38,784 bases of DNA from Candidatus Electryonea clarkiae (lineage in GTDB: Bacteria; Electryoneota; Electryoneia; Electryoneales; Electryoneaceae), in assembly GCA_030765455.1 (NCBI GenBank), contig JAVCCM010000184.1, positions 1 to 38,784 of the forward strand, written 5' to 3'. The notes below the pieces were generated by a model that worked only from the letters and a program-made list of their open reading frames with translations, made no database searches and had not been told where the DNA came from. Of this stretch, positions 7,249 through 15,061 are shown piece by piece (the stretch's first letter is position 1; each line of letters starts with the position of its first letter). Made by a program: the position numbers and the translations under genes.

Positions 7249-9084
7249 ATGTCTATAAAAACGCGTAATAATATTCGAAACGTTGCAATTATCGCTCATG
7301 TCGATCACGGAAAGACCACACTTGTAGATGGAATGCTGCATCAATCCGGGATGTTTGGGGACCGTGAAAAGGTCGCCGAACGTGCTCTCGATTCGATGGA
7401 TCTCGAACGCGAAAAAGGGATTACCATCATGGCGAAAAACACCGCCATCCCTTATAAAGGTGTTACGATCAATATTGTCGATACTCCGGGTCATGCCGAT
7501 TTTGGTGGTGAGGTACAGCGTATTCTCAAGATGGTTGACGGATGCCTGTTGTTGGTAGATGCTTCAGAAGGTCCCCTGCCTCAGACCAGGTATGTCCTCT
7601 CCAACGCTCTTCAAAATGGTCTGTCACCTATCGTAGTGATCAATAAAATTGACCGCCCGGATGCACGAATCGAAGAGGTGTTAGACGAAGTGCTCGAGCT
7701 TTTCTTCGATCTTGACGCCAGCGAGGAACAATGCGATTTCACCGTAGTGTTCACAGTCGCCCGTGATGGATTAGCTACCCTCGATTATAATACGCCGGGC
7801 ACTGATTTACGACCATTATTTGATCTTCTGGTCGAAAAAGTTCCGCCTCCCTCATACAAGGAGGATCATCCCCTGCAACTTCAAATCACTTCCCTGGATT
7901 ACAGCGATTACCTGGGAAGAATTGGAATCGGTCGCATTTTGAACGGTAAGATAGCAGTTGGTCAGAATGTGCTTATGACCGCCGGACTGGAAAATGAAGA
8001 AGGCAGGAAAGCCAAGATTACGCAACTATTCGGATTCTCGGGATTAAAACGGATACCAATCCCGGAAGCTGAACACGGCGACATAATCGCTATTGCCGGG
8101 ATTGAGGGTATCAGGTTGGGTGATACTCTTACCGATCCGGAAACACCATGTCCTTTACCTGCACTGAAAATAGACGAACCATCTCTCGAAATGGTATTTT
8201 CGATAAATACATCCCCCTTCTCAGGGAAAGAGGGATCACTGTTAACCAGCCGCCAGCTACGTGATCGTCTATATAAAGAAATCCAGGGAAACCCGTCAAT
8301 CCAGATAGAGGACACAGATACCACCGACTCTTTTAAAGTAGTGGGAAGAGGCGAGTTGCAGATGGCAATCCTGATCGAGACGATGCGACGTGAAGGATTC
8401 GAACTTTCTGTAGGTAAGCCAACTGTCCGGACACGTGTCGAAGATGGAAAATTGCTTGAACCGTTTGAGTACCTCGTTATTGATTGCCCGGAAGCATACA
8501 TAGGAACTGTAACCGGGATGTTAGGTTCTCGTAAAGCCAAGATGTTTAAAATGGTAAATCATTCCTCGGGATGGGTACGATTGGAGTTTGAAATCCCGAT
8601 GCGTGGGCTTATCGGTCTTCGTGCCGCCCTGATTGTGGATTCACGCGGTACCGCGATCCTGAACAATATTTTCCTTGGCTGGCGTCCCCATACAGGTGAA
8701 TTCAAACGTGCCATCAGTGGAGTGCTTATCGCTGATCGAATAGGACGAACCACTGCTTATGCCCTTGAAAACCTGCAGGAGCGTGGAGTCATGTTCATCT
8801 CTCCCGGTGATGAGGTTTATTCCGGAAGAGTAGTCGGCGAGAATTCAAGATCGGACGATATGTGGGTTAATCCTACGAAGGAAAAGAAACTGACAAATGT
8901 TCGTGCCGCATCATCAGATGAAACATATCATCTCCACCCGCCAAGGCAGATGTCCCTGGAAATGGCGCTGGAATTCATCGAAGATGACGAACTTGTCGAA
9001 GTCACGCCATCTTCAATCCGGTTACGTAAAAGATATCTCACCGAAGAAGCAACCCGAAAAGCAAAACGGCATGAGACGCGGTAA
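7249..9084 (+). CDS. typA: Translational GTPase TypA/BipA
   Basis: A 611-residue full-length TypA/BipA, a ribosome-binding elongation-factor-like GTPase involved in ribosome assembly and stress adaptation. The GTPase motifs are intact: AHVDHGKTT (16-24, G1), EKGITI (55-60, switch region), DTPGHADF (78-85, G3) and NKID (132-135, G4). The domains continue as in EF-G (domain II, then EF-G III/V-like parts with GRGELQMAILIETMRREG near 365), followed by the TypA-specific C-terminal domain (TNVRAASSDETYHLHPPRQMSLE, and a basic end). It is monocistronic, with its own promoter, and converges on the HNH-nuclease gene with a hairpin terminator between them. It looks like an ordinary housekeeping gene bordering the accessory island. 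Confidence 0.97.
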   Translation: MSIKTRNNIRNVAIIAHVDHGKTTLVDGMLHQSGMFGDREKVAERALDSMDLEREKGITIMAKNTAIPYKGVTINIVDTPGHADFGGEVQRILKMVDGCLLLVDASEGPLPQTRYVLSNALQNGLSPIVVINKIDRPDARIEEVLDEVLELFFDLDASEEQCDFTVVFTVARDGLATLDYNTPGTDLRPLFDLLVEKVPPPSYKEDHPLQLQITSLDYSDYLGRIGIGRILNGKIAVGQNVLMTAGLENEEGRKAKITQLFGFSGLKRIPIPEAEHGDIIAIAGIEGIRLGDTLTDPETPCPLPALKIDEPSLEMVFSINTSPFSGKEGSLLTSRQLRDRLYKEIQGNPSIQIEDTDTTDSFKVVGRGELQMAILIETMRREGFELSVGKPTVRTRVEDGKLLEPFEYLVIDCPEAYIGTVTGMLGSRKAKMFKMVNHSSGWVRLEFEIPMRGLIGLRAALIVDSRGTAILNNIFLGWRPHTGEFKRAISGVLIADRIGRTTAYALENLQERGVMFISPGDEVYSGRVVGENSRSDDMWVNPTKEKKLTNVRAASSDETYHLHPPRQMSLEMALEFIEDDELVEVTPSSIRLRKRYLTEEATRKAKRHETR

Positions 9085-9086
9085 AG

Positions 9087-9143
9087 TTTAGAGTTCAAGC
9101 TTCAGCTTGTGCCGTAAATGTTTAGAGCCCAAGCTTCAGTTTG
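9087..9143 (+). repeat. Short tandem-like direct repeat after typA
   Basis: Two 23-base copies, at 9087-9109 and 9121-9143, differ at only three positions; each begins TTTAGAG and contains CAAGCTTCAG. The core is itself nearly palindromic (CAAGCT/AGCTTG in the first copy). They begin three bases after the typA stop. No coding function is apparent. Confidence 0.7.
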
Positions 9144-9180
9144 CAGAGGGTGTTGCATTAGTCAATTCAAATGCGAATTT

Positions 9181-9206
9181 AACCCAGTTAACTTGATAAC
9201 TGGGTT
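9181..9206. terminator. Hairpin terminator between convergent typA and HNH gene
   Basis: A perfect 10-base stem, AACCCAGTTA (9181-9190) with TAACTGGGTT (9197-9206) and a 6-base loop, followed by TTATT. The T-tract is short on the plus strand. It lies between two convergent genes and may serve both. Confidence 0.6.
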
Positions 9207-9249
9207 TATTGCTCTTAGTCCAAGTGCTGTCAAAAAACTCTGCGGGATT
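9194..9249. repeat. Degenerate third copy of the island spacer repeat
   Basis: From GATAAC (9195-9200) through AAGTGCT (9222-9228) and CAAAAAACTCTGC (9231-9243) this follows the 127-bp blocks at 10689-10815 and 12033-12159 with a 2-base indel. It lies 3' of the HNH gene, so that gene is bracketed by copies of the same spacer. Its left end overlaps the terminator hairpin. Confidence 0.6.
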
Positions 9250-9283
9250 TGATTGTTAGCAGTTGTTATGCACATGTTTAGCT

Positions 9284-10666
9284 TCATGCCTTTATACTCC
9301 CTCTACACCCCTCAGACCAATACTTCGTACAACCCCAGAATTTCTTCCATCGTTGCCCTTTCTTTGGAGCTATTATTTTCATTGGGCTACCACATTTCGG
9401 ACATAGTGGTTTGTCCTCTTCACGTATATTTTTTAATGTTTTAGGCTTCTTTGATTTTGTTTTGGATTTTTTGCTGGATGATAATGCTGAAAACACATTG
9501 CTGGTGCGAGATGAAAGCATGTCCCACTTGGCTTTCCAAATACCTTGATTTCTCTTTATTGTGAGAAATTCGGCAAGCCTTGGCCCAGTTTCTTCAGTAA
9601 GCTCTTTTGGTCCACTCCATTTTTTAGAACATGATCCACAAACAACATTAACTTTATCTTTTACTAATATAGATATACTTCCACTGCCGCAAGATGGACA
9701 AGATAGTGAATAAAACCGTTTTATCTCATTAAGCTCATTCTTCTTAACCAATTCTAAACGTCTGACATGCGCTCGAACATTATGGTATCCAGAACCAGCT
9801 CGGTTGTGCCTGGTATGTTTTCTGACGATAGTAAAATATCGAGTCTTTATGCTTCCCCATATTCTTTCATGCCCTTCATCTGGCTCAAGTGCATGATGAA
9901 AATCGCATAGTGAAACCAAATTGTCTGGTACATGCTCTCCACCTTTAGAGACTGGCGATTTATGATGAACATGCAAAGTTACCCGAGATGGGCAACCAGA
10001 AACTTGACAATGATCACCATCTCTACTAAGTACAACTTCACGCAGATATTTCCAAAATGGCGGTAATCCTGGCCAATTATTAAATATCTTTAGAATAGTA
10101 TGGTCTTTAGCTGTTAAATGTGCTTGAGGATCGTGAAAATGCTTTAATTCTGGTGGATTTGGTTCGGGATTAACATTTTCCCATTCCGTTTTCTGCTTAT
10201 TCCAAATTTGAAGCTTTCGTTCCTGCTCCTTTTCGATAAAAGAAGAAACTACAAATAGTATTGCTGGAACAACTAATAGCCCTATGTGAATAAAAAGCAA
10301 AACTATCGATACAAAAGCGAAAATCGTTACAGAAGTACCCTCTTTAGTGTATGCACACTGTTTTGTTAATTCCTCTAAGGCTATTCGCCGTGACTCTTTT
10401 GCTTTCAGATAATTTCTTCTATCTTCCTCATACTTCTGAGGATATGTAATAGTCGATACCTCGGAAAAACAGCTCTTGCACAAATATGATTTATCATTCA
10501 GTAAGATGCCTGGGCCTTGTTTGCTACTACAAAGAATACATGGTGTGTTTCCTTGAACCACCTTGTTTTCATTGTATGCCTCATTGTGCTCAATCAATTT
10601 ATCAAGGTTTACTCTCGATAAAAATTTCTTTGGATTGAATGATGAATGCCAGCTTTCCGTTTCCAT
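9284..10666 (-). CDS. Membrane-anchored HNH endonuclease with several zinc ribbons
   Basis: Reading from the ATG at 10666 gives 460 residues. The open frame extends to 10813, but its first 49 codons run through the duplicated 127-bp spacer, so the inner start (weak AGAAG before it) is preferred. Order of parts: an N-terminal zinc site (CILC...CKSC, about 42-70); a hydrophobic hairpin of about 33 residues (about 112-145, TIFAFVSIVLLFIHIGLL...) that should anchor it in the inner membrane; an HNH nuclease domain (about 215-260) with CQVSGC, HVHHKSPVSKGGEH, DNLVSLCDFHH; a second CPSCGSG...CGSC ribbon (about 322-345); a Lys/Ser-rich linker; and a C-terminal topoisomerase-type zinc ribbon (CPKCGSPM...WGCTKY...GCRG). 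HNH nucleases cut DNA. Membrane anchoring plus DNA-binding ribbons suggests a defence protein acting on incoming DNA, which is inference supported by the Shedu-like neighbour. Confidence 0.8.
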   Translation of the reverse strand: METESWHSSFNPKKFLSRVNLDKLIEHNEAYNENKVVQGNTPCILCSSKQGPGILLNDKSYLCKSCFSEVSTITYPQKYEEDRRNYLKAKESRRIALEELTKQCAYTKEGTSVTIFAFVSIVLLFIHIGLLVVPAILFVVSSFIEKEQERKLQIWNKQKTEWENVNPEPNPPELKHFHDPQAHLTAKDHTILKIFNNWPGLPPFWKYLREVVLSRDGDHCQVSGCPSRVTLHVHHKSPVSKGGEHVPDNLVSLCDFHHALEPDEGHERIWGSIKTRYFTIVRKHTRHNRAGSGYHNVRAHVRRLELVKKNELNEIKRFYSLSCPSCGSGSISILVKDKVNVVCGSCSKKWSGPKELTEETGPRLAEFLTIKRNQGIWKAKWDMLSSRTSNVFSALSSSKKSKTKSKKPKTLKNIREEDKPLCPKCGSPMKIIAPKKGQRWKKFWGCTKYWSEGCRGSIKA

Positions 10667-10688
10667 GCATATACTTCTTTTGACTGCT

Positions 10689-10815
10689 AACTTATGTTTA
10701 TATAGTTTCCAATTATATTCACGTTCAGGTCTTGCTTCCAGATAACATGCCGCCGCGCTCAGGTCAAGTGCTCTTAAAAAACTCTGCTGGAGCATTCTCA
10801 GTCGGGTAATCAACG
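10689..10815. repeat. 127-bp island spacer repeat, copy B
   Basis: Aligns without gaps to 12033-12159. The most conserved part runs from TGCTTCCAGATAAC (10733-10746) through GCTCAGGTCAAGTGCTC and AAAAACTC to CAACG (10811-10815). It fills most of the gap between the Shedu-like gene and the HNH gene and ends about 22 bases before the HNH start. On the minus strand TTGACC followed 17 bases later by TATCTG could be a weak promoter shared by both copies. Confidence 0.85.
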
Positions 10816-10857
10816 GTTAGAGCGGTGCGCGTCATGTGGGTACACCTGCTATAATGC

Positions 10858-12009
10858 TCAATGGTCCTTTAATGACACTTCCTCCTCATCACACCCCTCG
10901 CCATGAACCGCAGGTGTCTTGACCTCAGATTCAGCACGAAAGACATGTAATACCCTGTCGGCAATGCGCACTAGTTGGTCGAAAGTGATAATCTCAACTC
11001 GGTGCAAATGAGCATTGAGATTCCGAAGGGCTTCCTGACAACGTTTATCCCCATCACGGCCTATAATGACACGAGCGCGAATCTTCAGAGTGTCTAGTCC
11101 GTCCTTGCTAAGAATTGAATCTCTGCTGCGCTCAAGCTCTTCGATGTACCTCATCACCTGTCCGAGGACAGGCGACAACTTTGAAGATGGGTAGTAACTG
11201 TCATGTGACTTGTCGTATAACAGGAGGGCATCCGAAAACGGTGTCTTAATCTCGATGACTTCTAGGAAGTCGTCTGAGGTGCGGCGGAGCATGAAGTCGA
11301 GCGCATCATCTCGTGTCCACACCCTTCTATCTAGGAGCTCGCTGTACTCGCTTCCGAACATCCATGGGTTTTCCTCTAATAGCTTTTGAAATAACGGTTC
11401 ACTAAGGGTTTCGGCTTGCACCAACTCAACGAGGTTTTCGTGGGCACGCTTGTACTGCACCATGCGAGAGGCGATCGCAATGTCTGCAACTGTCTGAGGA
11501 TCGCTGTCCTCAAATGTCTGGATAAACTCGCCAAGATATGTATGAGCGTTTTCAATCCTGGGTAGAATGAGCTTTACCAATTCAACCATATCTGGAGATG
11601 CAAGACTTGGAATCTGGTCAAGCAGTCCTTCTAGCTTCTCGTAATCCTCGGTTCCTATGACGTGGAGATCCCCTGTTCTGGAGAGTTTCCCTTCTGCATG
11701 GGCTGTTAGGAAACGATAGAGTCGTTCTATCTCATCGGGATCATGCCCTTCGAGTCGAATTGACCTTTCAGGCTTGGAAAACCAACCGTTCTTGCGTCTG
11801 TCTATGCTGTCAATCTTCAATGAGTAGTGATGCAGTTTACCCGTACGGGGGTCTTTGATCTCCATCAGTGTAGCGATTCTGAACGCTCGGGGGCCCTCTT
11901 TGAGCGTAACCTGTTGAATCTTGCCTATGTTCGGGTTTCGATATGCTTCACTAATGCGAACCTTTACATCGTCCAAGGATGCTTCTGATGGAGGGCTTTC
12001 CTTTGCCAT
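10858..12009 (-). CDS. Shedu-like DUF4263 nuclease (SduA family)
   Basis: A 383-residue protein. Residues about 205-365 match DUF4263, the nuclease domain of the single-gene Shedu anti-phage system: FQKLLEENPWMFGSEYSELL, then DDALDFMLRR and FLEVIEIKTP, giving a PD-(D/E)XK-type Asp followed by E-I-K. Next come YYPSSKLSPVLGQVMRYIEELE and a late IGR/QEALRNLN segment. The N-terminal about 200 residues (FRIATLMEIKDPRTGKLHHYSLKIDS, then a helical part) are variable in Shedu proteins and probably sense the trigger. Shedu forms oligomeric DNA nucleases that block phage growth. It is flanked on both sides by copies of the same spacer repeat. The acidic C-terminal tail is unusual but short. Confidence 0.87.
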   Translation of the reverse strand: MAKESPPSEASLDDVKVRISEAYRNPNIGKIQQVTLKEGPRAFRIATLMEIKDPRTGKLHHYSLKIDSIDRRKNGWFSKPERSIRLEGHDPDEIERLYRFLTAHAEGKLSRTGDLHVIGTEDYEKLEGLLDQIPSLASPDMVELVKLILPRIENAHTYLGEFIQTFEDSDPQTVADIAIASRMVQYKRAHENLVELVQAETLSEPLFQKLLEENPWMFGSEYSELLDRRVWTRDDALDFMLRRTSDDFLEVIEIKTPFSDALLLYDKSHDSYYPSSKLSPVLGQVMRYIEELERSRDSILSKDGLDTLKIRARVIIGRDGDKRCQEALRNLNAHLHRVEIITFDQLVRIADRVLHVFRAESEVKTPAVHGEGCDEEEVSLKDH

Positions 12010-12032
12010 AGTAGTTCCTCGTGAGGGATTCT

Positions 12033-12159
12033 ATCTTCTGTTTATATGGTTTCCTGATATACCCGCTTTCATGTCCTGCTTCCAGATAACACGCTACCGC
12101 GCTCAGGTCAAGTGCTCTCTAAAAACTCCGCTGGCGCATTCTCAATTCGTTATTCAACG
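12033..12159. repeat. 127-bp island spacer repeat, copy C
   Basis: Gapless counterpart of 10689-10815; the right-hand 80 bases, from TGCTTCCAGATAAC to CAACG, are the best conserved. It ends about 23 bases before the Shedu-like start codon. Beyond it to the right, a different 50-base segment leads to GTTAGAC (12201-12207), five bases from the stop codon of the next gene. Confidence 0.85.
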
Positions 12160-12212
12160 ACCTCATGACAGAGCGACGACGATCGCTCCAGCCGTTTATT
12201 GTTAGACCCTCT

Positions 12213-13421
12213 TCATGACTGTGTCACCGTTACCCCAGGGAATTGTGCTTCTTCTGGATTCTTGAGAGCAGAAAGAACGTTCTCTGCCACCTTGTCAATC
12301 AACTTGTTCCCCCAAAAGGGATCTGCTACGTCGTAATAGATAACCCGGATGTGTTTGAGATCAAACGGAACATCAGGTTCGTTCGCGGAGATCAACACAA
12401 CAGGTTTCTTGAGAGCATGAGCTAAACCAAGCTCGTAGAACACGTTTGGGTTTCTGGTCGTCAACTCTGCTACCAAGACTTTCGCGTTGTTGATTCCAGA
12501 CCAAATTTGGTCGATGATTTTGCCCGTGCTGAAGATTTCGTCATCTGCTCTAAGCGGACGCAGGCCAGCCTTGAGAATGGCAGGTTCATATATTTTGGTA
12601 TAATAGGAGCCGTGAGGCTCCGCAAAAGGCATCATAACAAAACAGATATCTGTAGCACTTACAGTCACACCTTTGCCCAGCTTCTTGATTCTGGCGTCTG
12701 TGTCAACAGGAAGTTCTCCTGCACCAGATACATCAAGAACACGACATTTGTCGCCAGTCTCCTCGACGAGCTGGGCGTAGCGAAATGAGTCCATCAAAAT
12801 CGCCTTGAATTCGTCAAGTTTATCTTGAGGGATTCCAAATTTATCGACAAGCGCATTCTTGAAGAACTCCTCGTCTGGTAGATTTTCGCCTCGATAATGG
12901 TTATACACATCCGCAATGTCAGGGGCTTTCAAAACCGCTTCCCGTAAGCCTTTTAGATCGGCGCCCTTTTCTTGTGGACGGAGGATCACTTTTGCAAGCT
13001 CTGTAAGCTCGATGCGCCTCGATTTGGGGCGTTCAAGCAATCCAAACTTGATCGCCGAACTGATTTCCGAAGCGTAAGGACCGCGATTGTATTGGACGCC
13101 AACGAATGCGGCAGATTCCTTTTCGGAGCACTCACGTCCAGCATTCTGATCTAGAATCGCCCTGGGAATGCGCAATGCTCGTTCAAGATTATGCCTAGGG
13201 TATTTCGCTTGCCGAACAGAGGCTTTTGACTTTTTTGTCTTTGCCTTCCGAGGTTTTATCTTTTTCTTCTTTGATGTGATTTTGGATTTGACAGTGGAGA
13301 CATACTTTGCACTCACCTCGATGCTATCAGAAGCGAGTGCGGTAACGACCTTCTGTGGTTTAGCTTTAGGATGCTTGCTGAGATAGTCTCTCACCGCCTG
13401 TGCTTTGTTAATATTAGCCAT
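12213..13421 (-). CDS. Winged-helix plus nucleoside-2-deoxyribosyltransferase/TIR-like protein
   Basis: 402 residues from the ATG at 13421, chosen because AAGGAGG stands 8 bases before it; the longer frame from 13460 has no such site. Residues 5-50 look helical and HTH-like (KAQAVRDYLSKHPKAKPQKVVTAL, cut here to the visible pattern of a small DNA-binding fold), followed by a Lys-rich stretch. About 85-150 is a winged-helix-like module (CSEKESAAFVGVQY...FGLLERP...IELTELAKVIL). About 260-385 is a Rossmann-like domain of the nucleoside 2-deoxyribosyltransferase/TIR-like superfamily: ICFVMMPFAEP, YEPAILKAGLRPLRADDE, IDQIWSGINNAKVLVAELT, NPNVFYELGLAHALKKPVVLI. Such domains can cleave N-glycosidic bonds in nucleotides or NAD and are recurrent in bacterial immunity. 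Role as an effector is inference. Confidence 0.75.
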   Translation of the reverse strand: MANINKAQAVRDYLSKHPKAKPQKVVTALASDSIEVSAKYVSTVKSKITSKKKKIKPRKAKTKKSKASVRQAKYPRHNLERALRIPRAILDQNAGRECSEKESAAFVGVQYNRGPYASEISSAIKFGLLERPKSRRIELTELAKVILRPQEKGADLKGLREAVLKAPDIADVYNHYRGENLPDEEFFKNALVDKFGIPQDKLDEFKAILMDSFRYAQLVEETGDKCRVLDVSGAGELPVDTDARIKKLGKGVTVSATDICFVMMPFAEPHGSYYTKIYEPAILKAGLRPLRADDEIFSTGKIIDQIWSGINNAKVLVAELTTRNPNVFYELGLAHALKKPVVLISANEPDVPFDLKHIRVIYYDVADPFWGNKLIDKVAENVLSALKNPEEAQFPGVTVTQS

Positions 13422-13491
13422 TTTATGTCCTCCTTGGTCTTGATTCACTGTGTCTTCCACCGCTCTATTAGGTTTCCTTCATAGTTCAATC

Positions 13492-13613
13492 AGATATTCC
13501 TCAATTATTTTGTCAAAAGATACAATCTATTAATTATTGTTGTAAAGTGTATTTTTTGAATTATTAAAATATTTCATATGATGTCTCTCGAGTCTATCAA
13601 AGAGAATACCGGC
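13492..13613. repeat. 122-bp duplicated upstream block, copy 1
   Basis: Matches 14692-14815 at about four bases in five. Shared landmarks are AGATATTCC, CTATTAATTATTG, AAAGTGTATTT, TTGAATTATTA, TGTCTCTCGA and ATACCGGC. It lies upstream of the leftward gene at 13421. On the minus strand TTACAA and TATCTT are separated by 17 bases (13517-13545), matching the position of the better promoter in copy 2. Confidence 0.85.
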
Positions 13614-13627
13614 GTAAACAAACCTTC

Positions 13628-14578
13628 TTATGCGATGTGTTCAGTTTTCTTTACTGCTTGAATAAAAGCGCCGCTTGTAATTAGATCATCATCGGACATA
13701 GACTGGAATCTTGGGGCAAGCTCATTTATTGTGAAACGTGATTCTGAATTGATTTTTTTGTCGCAAACAACCTTAAATCCTTCTTCTGTCAAAGTCGCGA
13801 TGTGTGTTGAATGTGGTTCCCGGTTAAGCAGGTATGGCTGTTTTCCTCTTATTAATTTCCACATAAAATCCGAATGCGCCCAATGACCATTCCATTCGTC
13901 AGCAGTGCCGTGGCACTTGAAATCAATTTGGTGTGATATATAGCCGGTTGATTTCAGCCATGAGTACATAGCCTTATAGGTACCTCTCAAATCATCAACA
14001 TGTTCAAGAACCGCCTGCGAATAAATCATATCCACAGATTCTTTTTCGAGAATACTGGAGCTGTTCCAGGGTACTTTATATTGGATTAATGAATCTTTCC
14101 GCTGAAAATCGATAATTGAATCCCTGATTCTTTCCAGGCGTGATTCTTCTAATGCGTTTTGTAACCGGTTCTCATCCAAAATATCAGCAGGAAAATTATA
14201 TTTTTCCAGGTAAGGCTTGACCCTTGGGAACTCATCCTCGCCGGGTATGGGTATTCTATTTTCAAAAAGCGTCACGAGTTCGTCAAATATTTTGATGTTC
14301 CTCGAGATGTTTGCATGTTCAACAACATCAAATGCAAAGTATTTGTCGCATCCTGAGATCAAGGCAGCCAAACCAATCCCTATAGAATCGCCCGGTCCTA
14401 ATTCTGCAACTATCTTTGGATACGGATTAAGCCCATTCTCTTTAGCAATTACCAGGTGACGCAGCCAGACTGAATAACAATACCTTGCAGAGTCAGTCCC
14501 GCCTGTACCTTTTATTCGAATCCGGTTCACTCCCGGCACAAAAGTCGCGATTCCATAAATCAGTGGTTTCAGTTTCAT
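13628..14578 (-). CDS. Class I SAM-dependent methyltransferase
   Basis: A 316-residue protein. Motif I is VAELGPGDSIGIGLAALISG (about 59-78) with the acidic strand-2 residue in FDVVEH. Motif IV/post-I features are VDMIYSQAVLEHVDDL (about 183-198), followed by YISHQIDFKCHG. This layout is typical of small-molecule or glycan methyltransferases, often found in polysaccharide loci; no glycosyltransferase is nearby, so the substrate cannot be guessed. The gene is bracketed by the two copies of the 122-bp repeat (13492-13613 and 14692-14815), suggesting it entered or duplicated with that sequence. The Shine-Dalgarno sequence is weak (GAAG). Confidence 0.8.
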   Translation of the reverse strand: MKLKPLIYGIATFVPGVNRIRIKGTGGTDSARYCYSVWLRHLVIAKENGLNPYPKIVAELGPGDSIGIGLAALISGCDKYFAFDVVEHANISRNIKIFDELVTLFENRIPIPGEDEFPRVKPYLEKYNFPADILDENRLQNALEESRLERIRDSIIDFQRKDSLIQYKVPWNSSSILEKESVDMIYSQAVLEHVDDLRGTYKAMYSWLKSTGYISHQIDFKCHGTADEWNGHWAHSDFMWKLIRGKQPYLLNREPHSTHIATLTEEGFKVVCDKKINSESRFTINELAPRFQSMSDDDLITSGAFIQAVKKTEHIA

Positions 14579-14691
14579 TTTTTACTTCAATTCGTTTCTC
14601 AATTCACTGCCTGCGCCTTCGTCTGAGCACATGCATAATGGCTATATTCTATGTTTTCTTATGCTCGAACAAGTGTCAACTCAGGTTAACT

Positions 14692-14815
14692 AGATATTCC
14701 ACAAATAATTTGGTGAAATAATACTATCTATTAATTATTGATGCAAAGTGTATTTCTTGAATTATTACGAAATCCCCTATACATGTCTCTCGAATCTCTC
14801 AAAGAGGATACCGGC
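14692..14815. repeat. 122-bp duplicated upstream block, copy 2
   Basis: Partner of 13492-13613, here upstream of the methyltransferase. It contains the leftward promoter at 14718-14746. The whole gap 14579-15061 holds no gene but carries this block and, immediately to the right, the rightward promoter block 14843-14929, so it is a divergent control region. Confidence 0.85.
14718..14746 (-). promoter_or_regulatory. Putative leftward promoter of the methyltransferase gene
   Basis: On the minus strand: -35 TTGCAT (14746-14741), 17-base spacer, -10 TATTAT (14723-14718; five of six). It leaves an untranslated leader of about 135 bases. Confidence 0.5.
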
Positions 14816-14842
14816 AGATAGCACTCTAATGAGTTTAACTGT

Positions 14843-14929
14843 GAATTCATTAGATTTTCGTTGATAATTATACTGTTTCCACTTATATTATTTTAGTATG
14901 CATAACGATTTTAACGAACTGCTGAAAGT
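14843..14929. repeat. 87-bp duplicated promoter block, copy 1
   Basis: Counterpart of 18644-18730 with the same total length. Shared landmarks are ATTTTCGTTGATAA, GTTTCC, CTTATATT and CTGC...AAGT. Confidence 0.75.
14861..14889 (+). promoter_or_regulatory. Sigma-70-type promoter of the 15062 lipoprotein gene
   Basis: -35 TTGATA (14861-14866), 17-base spacer, -10 TATATT (14884-14889). The identical hexamers and spacer length recur at 18663-18691 inside the duplicated block, which supports function. About 170 bases of leader follow before the start codon. Confidence 0.65.
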
Positions 14930-15061
14930 AAGCTGATGTTCCCTGAATCGAGGGAAGAAACATACTAAACTGGCGGGAAGACATAAATAGACTTTGTTTG
15001 CATCGAAAAAGAGCTACCCGCCGCTAACATCAATAATATGAATTTTTGTCAGGAAAGATTT

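Noticed and set aside
9253..9444. Rightward open frame opposite the HNH gene end
   Set aside because: Antisense to the C-terminal zinc ribbon of the HNH protein, whose motifs are clearly coding on the minus strand.
10667..10813. N-terminal extension of the HNH protein
   Set aside because: These 49 codons overlap the duplicated 127-bp spacer, which is non-coding in its other copy; the inner ATG at 10666 is preferred.
9194..14815. CRISPR array or phage-type attachment sites
   Set aside because: The repeats are long, few, unequally spaced and separated by whole genes; no cas gene, integrase or tRNA target is present.
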